The notes under the pieces are model-generated. The model searched no databases and was not told where the DNA came from. It saw nothing but the letters and a program-made list of their open reading frames with translations. A DNA stretch of 64,000 nt from Cladobotryum mycophilum (taxonomy: Eukaryota > Ascomycota > Sordariomycetes > Hypocreales > Hypocreaceae): the NCBI GenBank assembly GCA_036429605.1, contig JAVFKD010000015.1, forward strand, positions 1,697,421 through 1,761,420, given 5' to 3'. Below, piece after piece: positions 22,892-34,365 of the stretch (the stretch's first letter is position 1; every line of letters starts with the position of its first letter). The position numbers were made by a program, and so were the translations under genes.

Positions 22892-24373
22892 GATGGGAGT
22901 AAGGAATTGATGTGAAGAGGAGTGATATGGAGAGAGAAAGGGGAAGACAAGAGGAGAATGGAAAGGGGAGGGAAGAGAGAGCCTTTTTAATCACGGGAGG
23001 TTGAAGGATGAGGGACAAAAAGTCATCGGCGGATTAAGAAGGAAGAGAAGAAGAAAAAAGGCAGAGGCGGAGTGGGGGTGGAGGCAGAGGGAGGGGAGGG
23101 GACGTTGAGAGGGTGTCCTAGGCTGGCACTGGTACTGGTGGGCTATCTAGTAGGCTGCACTGGTGGGAGTGTCTCCAAAACAAAAACACAGCGAAAAGTG
23201 GGCGGTGTGAATGGAGGGGCAAATTTTCATCGACTAATATTCAAGAGCGGGGCAATCTTTTCATTGAATCCTTCAGAAGCCTCTTACAAGTACTTGTATT
23301 GTAGTAGCAATGGATGCACCCAGTAGCCCTGCTAATGAGAGATGCAGACGGTTGAGCTGATTACATTACATTAGCAGACGACACCTACCAGCATTGGATA
23401 CATCCCTTAAGCAAAAGACAACAACGCATTCATGGTGGAGGGAAGAGGAGACAGAGGAATGACCTGGCTGAATACTGTTGGTCCTTGGCACCCAGACTGG
23501 AGGTACTTGCTTTCATCCATGCTATTGTAAAGTTGCCTCTAGCAGCCCAGATAACCACCTAGCTGTCCTCTCGGGTGCGCATCCATCCATTCTCATGGGG
23601 AATCGGGTTGGCGCGGCTCTGTAACATCCATGGAGCTCGCTCGCTCCCACTGTCAGCATTCAATGGCTCGTCTTACCACTAGGATTGACAACGGGTGGGT
23701 TGGCATATTGCTCTAATGAATCCTTCAGTCACAAGTAGATTATCTTTTTTGGCATCATCGTCAGCACAACTACCTCCCCCAAAGATCATCCCATTGGAAG
23801 CCAAAATCCTAGAGATGGAGATCGTGTGAGATGCTACCAATAACCATGCAATTCAGATCCCATTCACCAACAAGGTATGTACTAGGCATTGATATGGGGA
23901 ATCACCCCCTCCCCTCTCCACCGATGGGCCGAGAAAAAGTCTGCGATAGAGTATCTGACGGGTGTTTGTTCACTTTTCGTGCCTGACCACGCTTTGCCCT
24001 TTTTGATCACTTGCAGATGGAATGGATCCGTGGATCCTTTGCAAAAAAGTCTCCCTCCCCCTTCGTAAGCACCAAGACCGCGAGGGGTATAGAATACGAC
24101 CAAATCAAATAGTGAATAATAATAGAGAGAGTGAGTTATAGGCAGCCAAATGTATCAAAAGGCGACGCCTTTATTCAAACCATTTCTCATTTTTTTAACT
24201 CTTCTTTTTTTATTTGCGCTGTACATCTAGACCAGTACTTCATTATATTCCATCTTAACCGGAACGCCGCCAATGCAACCTACCGCCGCCGCCGCCGCCG
24301 TTGTTGTTGTTTGCTTCACTCCCTGGAACCACTTGGAACCCCCAGCGTAGCAAAAGTAAACCCCCTCCCCGCT
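22892..24373. other. intergenic, 1.5 kb, promoter of S-adenosylhomocysteine hydrolase
   Basis: The first ~150 bases are G/A-rich on the plus strand (pyrimidine-rich on the sense strand), as in highly expressed fungal promoters. A (GCC)n microsatellite at ~24283-24300 lies in the 3' flank of eIF3h. No gene seen. Confidence 0.5.
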
Positions 24374-25614
24374 TTACTGGGGCAGCAGATTTTCCCTCAC
24401 GGCAAACATTTTAGCGCTGATGTTGGCAGTAAATCCATCCACCTGCTTGCTGTATTGCTCAACCTGCTTCGCATTCAACATGCCCTCCAACCGGCTGGGC
24501 TCCTGAGGAAGCTTGAACAGCCTCTGCCACTCATCCTCGGGAAGCAGGGTCTGCTTAGCTGCAGTACGCTGGGCGTTCTCGGCCTTTCGCTTCGTTTGCC
24601 ATTGTGTAATCTTGGTCTGTTCTCGTGCAAGTTGTCGCTGGTAGAATTGGAAGTTGTTGAGGTCGGTGTAGTGAGACTCGATGCTCTCCAACAGGAGATC
24701 GCACGTCTTCTCCAGGAAGGGGTCGATGGCAACGTCCAGGTTGTCGATGGAGGGGTATAGAGGTACGCTGACGCCATCCTTGCTGATGTCGCTCAGGGAG
24801 CCGGGGGCTTCGACCTCATTCTGGGCGGGGGCTGAGGGGAGCTGGTGAAGGAAGGAGGTGAGGAGATGTGAGTTGTGGACATTAATCGGCAGCTCTGCGA
24901 CGATGTCCCTGAAAGTGAGCTTTGACTTTTGGAGACTAGTTAAAATAGTCAGCATGATGCATGAACAGTTGGGGGACAGGCTTTATCGCCAGCGGTCGAC
25001 TCACATCTCTGTAGTAAACTTGCCCTCCTTGTAAACGTTCATAAAGTTGTTGGTCAAACGGAACGCCTTCAAGGCCAGGTTTCCTTGTGAGCTTCGGCTT
25101 GCGTCGTATACGATAGCCACGGTCTTGTCATTGTCCTTCTGATAATGGTATTGGTTCTCGATAAAGTTCAAGTTGATAAAGTTGCCCATGGTCGAGCTCG
25201 TGTACCATCCAACATTGTTCGCATCCACATTAACTTCCTTCAAGTGTCGGATCATGCTCTCCTGGTAAGCGGTGTTGACCTTCTGGCGGGGGCCGCGGCG
25301 GCGAGGTTGGCAGTGTCATTCTGGTTCTGGTGGCTATCGGTAAAGGGGCCTGTAGCATCGACGGTCGGGAAGGCGAACGTGTTGGTCACTTCCAAGACTC
25401 CATTCTGGTCCATACCAACAATCGAACCGGTCGCGATCGTGGGGAAGCTCGAAGAGCAGTGCTTGGCAATCTTGAGGATGACCTGTCCATACATGAATTA
25501 GACCACAGCTTGAGGAGGGGAGAGGGGAGGTGGGGCAGCTTCTGCTTCATTCAGACGTACCAGAGCATCGACTTGGACCGCCTGGAAAGGCACATCTTTG
25601 GAGGCGTCGCTCAT
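24374..25614 (-). CDS. eukaryotic translation initiation factor 3 subunit H (MPN domain)
   Basis: A subunit of the eIF3 complex, which organises mRNA recruitment to the 40S ribosome; cytoplasmic. Exons 25614-25561, 25482-25005 and 24935-24374. The protein starts SDASKDVPFQAVQVDAL and continues as an MPN fold (VILKIAKHCSSS, ATGSIVGMDQNGVLEVTNTFAFP), the non-catalytic JAMM-like domain of eIF3h. The C-terminal half is helical (FLEKTCDLLLESIE, QFYQRQLAREQTKI), used for subunit contacts. Exon 2 changes frame at a C5 run (plus-strand G5, 25288-25292). Adding one base gives APRQKVNTAYQES and a 364-residue protein of normal length. Because both halves are well conserved, a base-calling error is more likely than a true mutation. 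Confidence 0.9.
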
Positions 25615-26375
25615 CTTGTGAAAAATTCGGACGGGGCTGTTCACAGATTGCGGAAACGATGTTGGCGCCAGATGCAAGGCTGAGTGAGTGGTGATGCTTC
25701 AAAGCGCTCGGTCTGGTATGGGAATATCGAAACTTTTTCGCTTGCCTGAATTTGTGGGCGTTGTGGGTTGAAAGCGGTGAGGCGCGGCAGAACGTGAGGG
25801 GGTGAACCGAAACAACAGTGAACGTCGAAAAGTCAACCTTCCAGCCACCAACTCAAAACACAGCACAGCAAGCGATGCCTCAAGATTGAAAACACGGCTT
25901 GAAAGGCTAATTAATTCATCAGTATCACACGGCGATGTTGTTTTTTTGTGTCAGTCATACTAGATAAGTGCCGCTCAATAAAGCCATTATTTTATCCCCC
26001 GCGCGCAAAACGATGCGTGAATTTCGCACAACTATTTGCCGACGGAGTGTCACAGATAGACGACACCATTCAATGGGATATCACAGATTCTTCATGTCGT
26101 CTATTGTTTTTTTCTAATCATACAACAATTTCATTTCTATCTCTGGCACGATGCATTCTTCTCCCGTGAAACAAAAAAGAAATACCCTCAAATGGCATCG
26201 TAAGCAGCGCCGAAAAATGCATGACCCCGTTCCATAAAGCACTGAAAGACTCCGAATACGCCCTGTTTTCATTACCACATTCTTGTCGTCTCTTGTTTTG
26301 TTCATTCAGTTCATTCAGTTTTTGCGGGCCTCAAGCAAGTGGCTTGAGTGGCGCCAGGTTGCCTCATTACTCCTT
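25615..26375. other. intergenic, promoter of eIF3h
   Basis: Between two minus-strand genes, so it contains the eIF3h promoter and the 3' flank of the UPF0643-like gene. T-rich and C-rich alternation; no further gene. Confidence 0.5.
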
Positions 26376-27127
26376 TCACCAGGGAACGATTTCCCAGCTG
26401 TCGACGTTGTCTCGAATGATGAGTCGGTGTTGGTCGATCTTCCAGAAAGCGTACATTTCACGGGTGGCCATGGCAGCCTTGCGGTGCGCTGGCCCTCTGC
26501 CGCCGGCCAAGGCATCTTCTCGCGATCTCCAGAGACAGGTAGCAAGGTTCCTCAACTCAGGATCAGGCTCACCAAACCAGTATCTGCTCATGTCAGTAAG
26601 GGGCAAGGCATGAAAAGGGGGAAATGCTCTCACCTAAGAAATCCACCACTGGCAATGGCCTCTGCGTGTGCGGCCTTGTCCAGGTCACCAAGATGACCAT
26701 AGTCTGTGCTGGGCTTGATCTGAGATCGGAAGGCGACAATGTAGTAAGACTTTTCCTTGAACGTCTTGCCGGACTCCTGGGACAGGCGCTTCACTTGATC
26801 AAGGACCTCTGTCCAGTTGAATGACTCGGTATATAGCGCGGTGGCATAGTCGTCGCGGACGGCAGTTAACGAACGCAATGCCTTTGACAGGATGGCCGTC
26901 TCATGATCAAGGGTCTCAAGGTCAAGCAAATGTTCCTTCTCACTGTACGGAGACTGAACGATGAAGCGCTCCTCATCCCAAGAGTTGACTTCCGCCACGT
27001 CGATAGCCGTCAGGTCCTTGTCGAAGATGGGGACATCAACAGGTTGGACAACACCCAAGCGAGCTGCCATCTTGGCGGGTTTCGACGGATTGTATGGGAA
27101 AGAGGGATTGTTGGAGGTCTGAGTCAT
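26376..27127 (-). CDS. conserved fungal protein, UPF0643-like
   Basis: Exons 27127-26634 and 26583-26376 join in phase (GGFLR then YWFGEPD) to 233 residues. No signal peptide or membrane segment. The C-terminal half carries Tyr-Trp-Phe-Gly, a Trp-Arg-Ser-Arg-Glu segment and the ending RLIIRDNVDSWEIVPW. From memory this matches the small uncharacterised UPF0643 family known from fission yeast and other ascomycetes; the assignment needs a database search. The Trp/Arg/His-rich arrangement resembles small ferredoxin-like dimeric barrel proteins, which is only an impression. It is transcribed in the same direction as eIF3h with ~760 bases between them, so it probably has its own promoter. Confidence 0.75.
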
Positions 27128-29280
27128 GTGTTTTGAATAACAAACAGCAACAGGATGATGGTTTCAAGTTGGACTTGAAGAATTCAAGAAGAGGGAAGAA
27201 AGGTGTGAGTGTGTGGTATGGCGCGGGCAACGACTAAATACTCGAAAACAGCCCCCAGGGATGGATAACACGGCACCACAACAACACACACCGCTAAGGA
27301 AGGGTAGATCAGAGTGCTTGGACAACATAATAGTTGGGGGTTATGGACTGCGGGAAAACCTTGTGCGTGTGCGCGATTAGCATCGATGAGGTACTCAGAG
27401 GATGAAATTTCGCAATAGCGGGATCTGCCGCCAAGGGTTGTTTCGACTAACTCGTCCACCTGCGCGCGCGTCTGCCCCTCCACACTTGAACCAACATCCA
27501 AGTTTGTGCTCAGGATCAGAAGCAAGAGGCCTGGCTTACAAAGAGGGATTTCCGTTTTCCAAGCCGGCAACCATGCTCCTGTTCTGGAAGCCTTCCAATT
27601 CATTTTAATGCCTACCCCAACTTCAGGGTCCTGTTTTTTTCTTTCCAATTGGACTACCGATCTACCAAAATTACTGCCTCGCCCCACGTTTTGCCAGTCT
27701 TGAAACGCAAAGACGAGTTGGACCCTGAAGTTTGGGATGCATTGGACTCCAGGTTAGCGTACACGCCACGGGCGGTCCTGATGACACCATCGTTCACCAA
27801 CCCAAAAAAAAATTCAGAGGGAGAGTGACCGTATCGGTAAGGGATCATCTTGGCAACGCTTACATACAGTAAGATGCCGACCTACTTGTACACATGAAAA
27901 ACAGTGGGCCTTCAGGCTGTACAATGCGACTTATACAACGTCAATTATATGGCAAGGTCCAATTCTCATATTGTGTGAGGTATTACTGGAACCCAGACGT
28001 CCAAAAGGGGAGGAGGACAAAAGTTATACTTTTTCGTATAAATTTATGCACTACCTAGGTTGGCCCCCTGAAGTCCGCCTCCGGTTCTACTATTCCGGAA
28101 CTCGGCCACGCCGGAGACGGCTGGCAGCAAAAGCCAAGAACCTCGAGGCCCAATCACAAACATTATTGGTCACGCAATACTCCGGACTGATCGCCGGCCT
28201 TGAAAGCCCCGGAGATCTAAGCGTAAGATCCTCCCTCCCCCACACAGCGGGGCCAAAGATGTTGACAGCGGGAAATGGTGGACGAGCCATCTCTACTTGT
28301 TTTTGGAGGAGTTGACGCGACAACAACCATGAACAATGTGGGTCGAAAGATCCTTGGTCTCTTGAATATCATGACGCAGAAAATATAGTTCTTTGTCTAA
28401 CCTTGATCACGACATTGCAAATATTTCGTAATAAGACGAAACGTGGCGGAGCTTCTTTGTGTGGCGTATTACTGTACTACGAAACATGCATGAGAGCTCT
28501 TGGTTACCCGGAAGAGAGTCGAAATTCGACAGTTTGGATTAATTTCGAGTCTTTAATAATCGCATACCGTCTTGATTTTATTCTTCAATACACATGGTTA
28601 CCACGTGAAGCTTGGCAAAGAAAAAGTGAGATCAAGTGTAGTGAGGTAAAACATGGCTATTTATTTGTTTTTCCTTCAAGGCATGTAAGTCTAAACTATC
28701 AAGTATCTAGGATACCATCCATCTAAGGCCTAAAAGCCATGGCCAAAAGTGAAAAGATGAAGGGGGGAAATAGAACAAAGACAAAATAAAAGGTTTGGAT
28801 GCTAAATAGAGAGGGGGAATCATGATGATGACAATCTTGTAGAAAAGGCAGTGCAATCCAACCCAGCAACCCACCCCAAAAATAAAACAGAAGAAGTGCA
28901 GGCAAAAACAAAGGAAAATCTTGCGACGCTAAAACAGATTGAAGCTGACAGCCCAAAGGCTGTAAAATAGAATAAAAAAATAAAAAAAGGTAAAGCAAAA
29001 AATAAAGGGACGCAAGGCTGAGTAGGGTGATGAGGGCCTGATGGAGATTGGCTGTAGTGTGCTCATCAAACCTATGCCCTTCCCTTTGCAGTCCCACGAC
29101 GAGAAGATATTTTTTTGGCGTAATAAATTAACTGGTTGTTGAAGATGGAATGAGATGGTGCTCATTGATGTTTTTTGTGTTGTTTGTTCGATCTTATTGA
29201 CCAGGAATATCCGCCAAGTTTATGGTCTAATGTCGATGAGAGAAGAGAATCGCAAAAGAAATGACGGAAAAAGAACGGTT
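27128..29280. other. intergenic, 2.2 kb, no supported gene
   Basis: Promoter of the UPF0643-like gene, then AT-rich DNA. Open frames at 27184-27687, 27971-28315 and 28723-29097 lack domain signatures. The last is a hydrophobic translation of T-rich sequence. Confidence 0.5.
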
Positions 29281-29473
29281 CTATGGTGCAAAGCGTGACT
29301 CCATTTCGCCGAGTAACTCCCAAGATTCGATAGATTTTATTTGGGATATGGGGAGGAGTGACGAAGAATCATCCGGGTATAAGTGGGCAGAATGATCAAA
29401 GTCCCCGTTCTCCATCAAGCAACTCCCCGTCGGTCCGAGATCTCGTGGATCCTCAAACCATTCATGATGGGCT

Positions 29474-29704
29474 TTACTTGTAGTATGCGACTCGCACGCG
29501 GGATCTATTCCGCTTGCCAAGAGACACGTTGACTTCGAGGGATCGGTCGTAGGCATAGTCTGATGAGCGCGAGTAGTGGTAGTCGTAGTCGCGGTTACGG
29601 GACTGTCGATCCCGGGAGTAGTGATAGGAGTAGTCGTACTCGTAGTTGTAGTCGTAGCGGCCGTAGCGAGAGCGTTCGTATTCACGCTCGTAGGTGTAAG
29701 TCAT
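29474..29704 (-). CDS. small Tyr/Arg/Asp-rich low-complexity protein
   Basis: The ATG at 29704 lies behind a (CA)n-rich leader and opens a 76-residue frame. About one residue in four is Tyr, alternating with Arg, Asp, Ser and Glu (for example YERSRYGRYDYNYEY), and the protein ends in a basic tail (KRNRSRVRVAYYK). Such composition is typical of disordered proteins prone to condensate formation or RNA binding. A second minus-strand frame (29281-29685) overlaps it almost completely and runs further downstream, ending LLGEMESRFAP, with a more globular acidic tail. A GTAAAG at the end of the Tyr-rich frame could be a splice donor joining the two, so the true 3' end may be 29281. I do not recognise the family. 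Confidence 0.45.
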   Translation of the reverse strand: MTYTYEREYERSRYGRYDYNYEYDYSYHYSRDRQSRNRDYDYHYSRSSDYAYDRSLEVNVSLGKRNRSRVRVAYYK

Positions 29705-32700
29705 CTTGAAGATGGTTTGTTGTGTGCGTGTGTGTGTGTGTTGTAGATAGAGAGCAGCTGTGTGGTATAGAGTTGAGACCCCTCGATGAAGAGATGGATG
29801 TGATGAGTGATTGGTGGTTTGGTTGAATAGATGGAAGATGTGATGTAAAAGATTGAGATGAGGGATCTAATCAGATCCAATGAGGAAGTTGTGGTATAGT
29901 GTAAGCGATAGAGTTGTTGTAAAAATGGTTGAAATGTGTTATCAAGATGATGGAAGTGTGTATGAGAGTATGAATCCGAACGACTCCAACTGCTGCGAGA
30001 ACGCCCAAGTCTTATACACTTATCCACTCTGAACCCCATGCCTATACAAGGCATCTAAGCCTCCCCTCAGAATCGAAATATGCCTTTGAAAATGCCCCAT
30101 CGTGGCATGGCTCACTCACATGCGGGTGTGGTCGCGGTTGTGGCGGCCCGGGTTGCCTCTTCCCCCTGCCCTCTGCCCCTCCCCTCTGCCCCTCCCCTCC
30201 CGGCCGGATAATGGGCCGCTGTCCCAAACGGTCGGAAACTTTGTGTGTGCGTGTCGTCACTGCGCGGAAAATTGTGGGAGCAAAAAAAGAGCCGCATCAG
30301 GCAGCTTTGGCATTTGATAGTCATTTGACTGTTTTTGTTGCGCTACTTTTATATTTTTTTGCGTTGGTTGCTCCGTTGTTGTGTTGGCGGTGATGCTATG
30401 GATCTTGGAGTTGGGAGTAAGTAGGTTTGCTGCTTGCAGTTCAGTTAAGTCATGAGTAGTCACGTAAGAGCATTTCATGTAAATGAATAGATGCTTTATT
30501 TCTTCTTCTCTTTTTTCTTCCTTTTTATTGCAAGCACATGTGGACCACTATTTCCCAAGTAGAAAACTCTGCTGTATAAGGAGCAAGGTAACATTCATCG
30601 TAGTGATCCAGACGGAGACGCAAATCAGGTAGATTGTGTGAATACGCGCATCAGGATTTTGCTCCATCCTCACGTCCCAGCATCTAGACTACTTGGGTGA
30701 AAATTCTGATAATTATTGTGTCATAAGCCACACTCTTTATCCTGCAATTGTAGCAGATTGAGACACATTGGCCTGCCCATCCCACCCTCACGTCGTGAAA
30801 TACGGCTGTGGCGGGGTTGACAGGTCTCTGTTTTGTGGTGTTGGTCCAGGGTTTTTCTGCTGTTGGTCCCAACACCCCAAGGACGGAGGCGCAGGCCCAG
30901 CCTTGTTCCACTCTTTCGCAACCACCATCCAATGAATTCACCTCTTGCTGCTTGGCCTCAATCAAAGCAAGGGTTTTTGGGAGGAGCCCGCCCGTAGTTG
31001 TGCGCTCAATGTGCGCCGCCCAGGTCCGGTGGTCTCCGGTCTGGCCTCTACTTTGGAACATCCATCCTTTGACCTCATGCTCACAATCCCTTGATCTAGA
31101 CTTTTCCCCCTCTGAAGTGGACGTGTGTCTAGGCATCCAGAGGACGAAAACGTTCGGAAGGCAGAGCTGTATTTACCATGAACCAACGATAATGTTACGC
31201 AATGTGGTTGCACAAACTATCATGTGAGTGCAGACGAATGTCCGGATCGCGTCAACTCGAGGCTGGCTAACCACTCTAGAAACCTTGACTAGACTTTCTG
31301 TCTCATTGTCAAACATCTAAAGGACAGATCGGTGTAGTCTCGTCAACCCGTTCCAGCGACCTTGGTTACCCCCCAGGCTTGGAGCACATGGCTGCACCAT
31401 AATGAGCATCAGGCTGAGCTGAACAATGGATGTCCCCGGTGTGGTGGTACGAATATATCACAGCTTGATTTTTATGTGTGGCTGAGATATGTGCTGTTCC
31501 CCATCCACATATTCATTAACTGACAATATGCCTTAATCCTTCCGAGACTGGTTCCCTCACGGGAGTATTGTTTGAGGTCCAGACTTGTTGGGAGGGCATT
31601 GCATATTCAACTAGCAAAGAGAGTCCTATATTCCAGGCTTAAATATGTTGAGCGATTTGCTGATGGTCTCGGTCTCGGTCAAGAACTACTGCAATGCAAT
31701 ATTGCCCTCGGGAATCGACACATCAGGCAAGTCGAAGAATGGGCCCGGGGTCCGTCAGGCAGAAGAGTGAGTTGTTGTTGGTCATACACTTCCTTGGAGG
31801 GAGGTCAGGCAAGGCATTTGGAATAAGTTTACGAACCCTACTTTCTCCATTGGGGGGTAGAAACTTAATGTTGGCAAAGTACTGCTCTCCACTGGCAGAC
31901 TCTCCAAAGATGTGACTTGGTTTCCAACGTGGGAATGCAGTCACGTGGCAGACGATGCACAGAATGCATGACATGGAAAGTATTTGATGACTCGAAGGGC
32001 AGGATCACTACGACAAAGAGAATGAGAATGGTTCTCAATATAACACATTCAAGTTCACGACGAATCGATTGCTGTCCAGCAGATGGGAACAAAGAAATGT
32101 AGCCACAATAGTAAAATGAGACATAGACACTATAGATCGCATGCTATGAAGTAAAATTAATTCCACCCATAATCCATGCATTCATTTAGATCTCAACGTC
32201 ACCATTGGAAGAGAAGCCAAGCCGCTGAAAAGCTGGAGGGTCTGACGTCCCTCTCCAGCTCGGATCCGATATGTGGGGCCGCATGGCTTCGGCTTCGGCT
32301 TCGAACGCCATGTGTTCGGCTACACACAATGTCTGGTAATGAAAATAGAAGAATATTCGAGATTATAGCGTGAACCGCTGGTATTATTTGCACACAGTCG
32401 TAGCCGCACAATTCAAGGCAAAATGGAATATGGAGGCGCTTTGTGGTTATCAGGTTGTGCTACTGGGTATCTAGACCTTTTTCAGGGGTTGAAGGCGCAC
32501 GTGAAACGAAATTGCTTGAATGACAAGATCTCAAAATCAATGCAGATTATCAGGTAAATGATAAAAGAAAATAGATGCTTATGAATAGAGCAGAGTTATT
32601 GTGATGGTCAGCAGGCATCTGATATTAAATTACATGGTTACCCTATATATATTATTCTCACGTCGTGATTTCGTATTTCGCCCACTAAATACAAATAGCC

Positions 32701-34188
32701 ATTAATAATCCAACAAGTCTAATATTATCTAAACAAAGAAGTAGCTATTGATTTTCTTTCATCATAAGCGATTACGTGTCGGGGTGGGCGTTACGATATA
32801 ATATGTGTCATGTTATGCAAGGGAGAATAGCGGCATGGCTTCGGGAAGGGCGTTTTGTCATGGGGACAATTATCGTGGAGTGCCAAGCCAACGGTTCACG
32901 TGGTGAATCAGAACAAGGTTCCTATCCCAAAATATCATCCTTGACATCCCCTCGTTGATTATTATTTTTACTTGTAATAGAGTTCTTATGGTCCACATCA
33001 TCGCGGGGAGGTTGCCTATATGATTGTATATATACGTTCACTACCTTTTCACGCTTATTTGTATCAAATATGGAGTCATGACTGGTAGAGGATTGTGTGT
33101 GTTCAACTCAATCTCTGTGAGATTCTACTGGAATAATGGCAAAAATCATCAGTTATCAGAGATGCAGTGGTATGAAATATCATTCATCGGTTTCGTAACA
33201 TGAGATACTTCGTCTCTTCGCACACAATCAGGCAAAAATGTGCTATGACTGTCGGTGTTCGTTTTCTAATTGTATGGACTGGGCCTTAATCATCGAGCTC
33301 ACTGAGTGAGATGTTGCACGTGAAAAACACGGTCCGCTGTCTCAATATGCTTCGAGAAGGGCGGTGATTGTCTGACCAGCGACTCAAATTTGACATGAAA
33401 AATTACGTTTCATAAATTTAAATGAGAACCTTGGAGCGGAAATCTGCTGTGGATAACGGCGAGATTAAAGAACTGCTGCACAGAGGCCGTATCAATGTCT
33501 CATTGGGGGGCAATTTTCCCATTTCGGGAGCGCGGCGAAGGTCGAGGCCGTATTGGACAGGGGATTTGTTTTTTTCCTTCTTCTTCTACTACTTAATTAC
33601 CCCTGTTTCGGGGCGACGCACGTTCCGCTCAAATAAGAATAAATTAAAGTGAAGGGTAAAAAAGGAATAACGTGGGGGAATTATTGACAAGGGGGCACTG
33701 TGAAATTGACAGAACCGCTGGCCAGCTCAATGGGGGGCTCGAGTCAAACAACAACACCGTAAAGTTCCGTCGTGATGTTCAATAGTCTACGCGTAGGAAA
33801 AGTTTGAGAATGGGTTGCAATGTTGGTGTTGCGAAGAAAGACGTTGTAGAAACACACTGAGTGAGACCTTGAGCTTTGTGAAACCTGATTGTGACTGTAT
33901 AATGTACCCCATTTATGCGCGACACAATGGGATTCTGTATGTATGTGCACACAAAGACATACATGTGAGCACATGCGAACAGACATACATGCGAGTAGGC
34001 ACACTTTGGTATGCAGGCACTTTACTCCCAAACCAAGCTGCTGGAAGTTGGATGGGACAGTTGGTCGACTTATATACCCAAGAATCTACAGCACTCACCA
34101 CTTTCTTCTCCCTTGTCTACCCTATCGAAATTTCCCATCCAGCCAACTCTTCAAGAAGCCTATATCACTCACTCGGTAATAATCTTTG
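29705..34188. other. gene-poor AT-rich region, 4.5 kb
   Basis: A (TG)n microsatellite (~29724-29740) lies in the leader of the Tyr-rich gene. A C/T-rich block at ~30150-30205 has repeated CCCCTCCCCTCTGCC words. The remainder is AT-rich with many short frames and no protein-like stretch. I see no tRNA or rRNA. Confidence 0.45.
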
Positions 34189-34365
34189 ATGGCTTCCGCC
34201 ACTACGAAATCAACCCGTCCCTCGATAGTCGAGGCATGGCGGAGCGAGAGAAAAAGCTATTACTCCTCTGCCGCTAATAAGCTAAAGACCCCCCGTCTAG
34301 TGTCCAATGATGGTGTCAAAATCTTCCAAAGTGCCCAAATCCATGCTCAGCCCGGTCGAGTCTAA
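34189..34365 (+). CDS. possible small protein of 58 residues
   Basis: ATG GCT TCC at 34189 opens a 58-codon frame ending TAA at 34365. It begins MASATTKSTRPSIVEAW and continues basic and Ser-rich (RSERKSYYSS, NKLKTPRLVSNDG). The support is context: a TTATATA box at ~34069-34075, followed by a C/T/A-rich leader (CACTCACCACTTTCTTC) of the kind seen before other genes here, then the ATG. There is no signal peptide and no known domain. It could be a true small stress-type or regulatory protein, or chance. The isolated position in a gene-poor region neither helps nor excludes it. Confidence 0.35.
   Translation: MASATTKSTRPSIVEAWRSERKSYYSSAANKLKTPRLVSNDGVKIFQSAQIHAQPGRV

Noticed and set aside
21947..22915. 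322-codon plus-strand frame over the S-adenosylhomocysteine hydrolase gene
   Set aside because: It is the antisense shadow of a highly biased conserved gene; composition is Gly/Val/Glu/Asp-rich without domains.
28723..29097. Hydrophobic 124-codon minus-strand frame resembling a membrane protein
   Set aside because: Hydrophobicity follows from T-rich sequence; no polar loop pattern, no promoter-like context.
30808..31227. 139-codon plus-strand frame with a signal-peptide-like start
   Set aside because: After the hydrophobic start the sequence is random-looking and the upstream lacks a leader.
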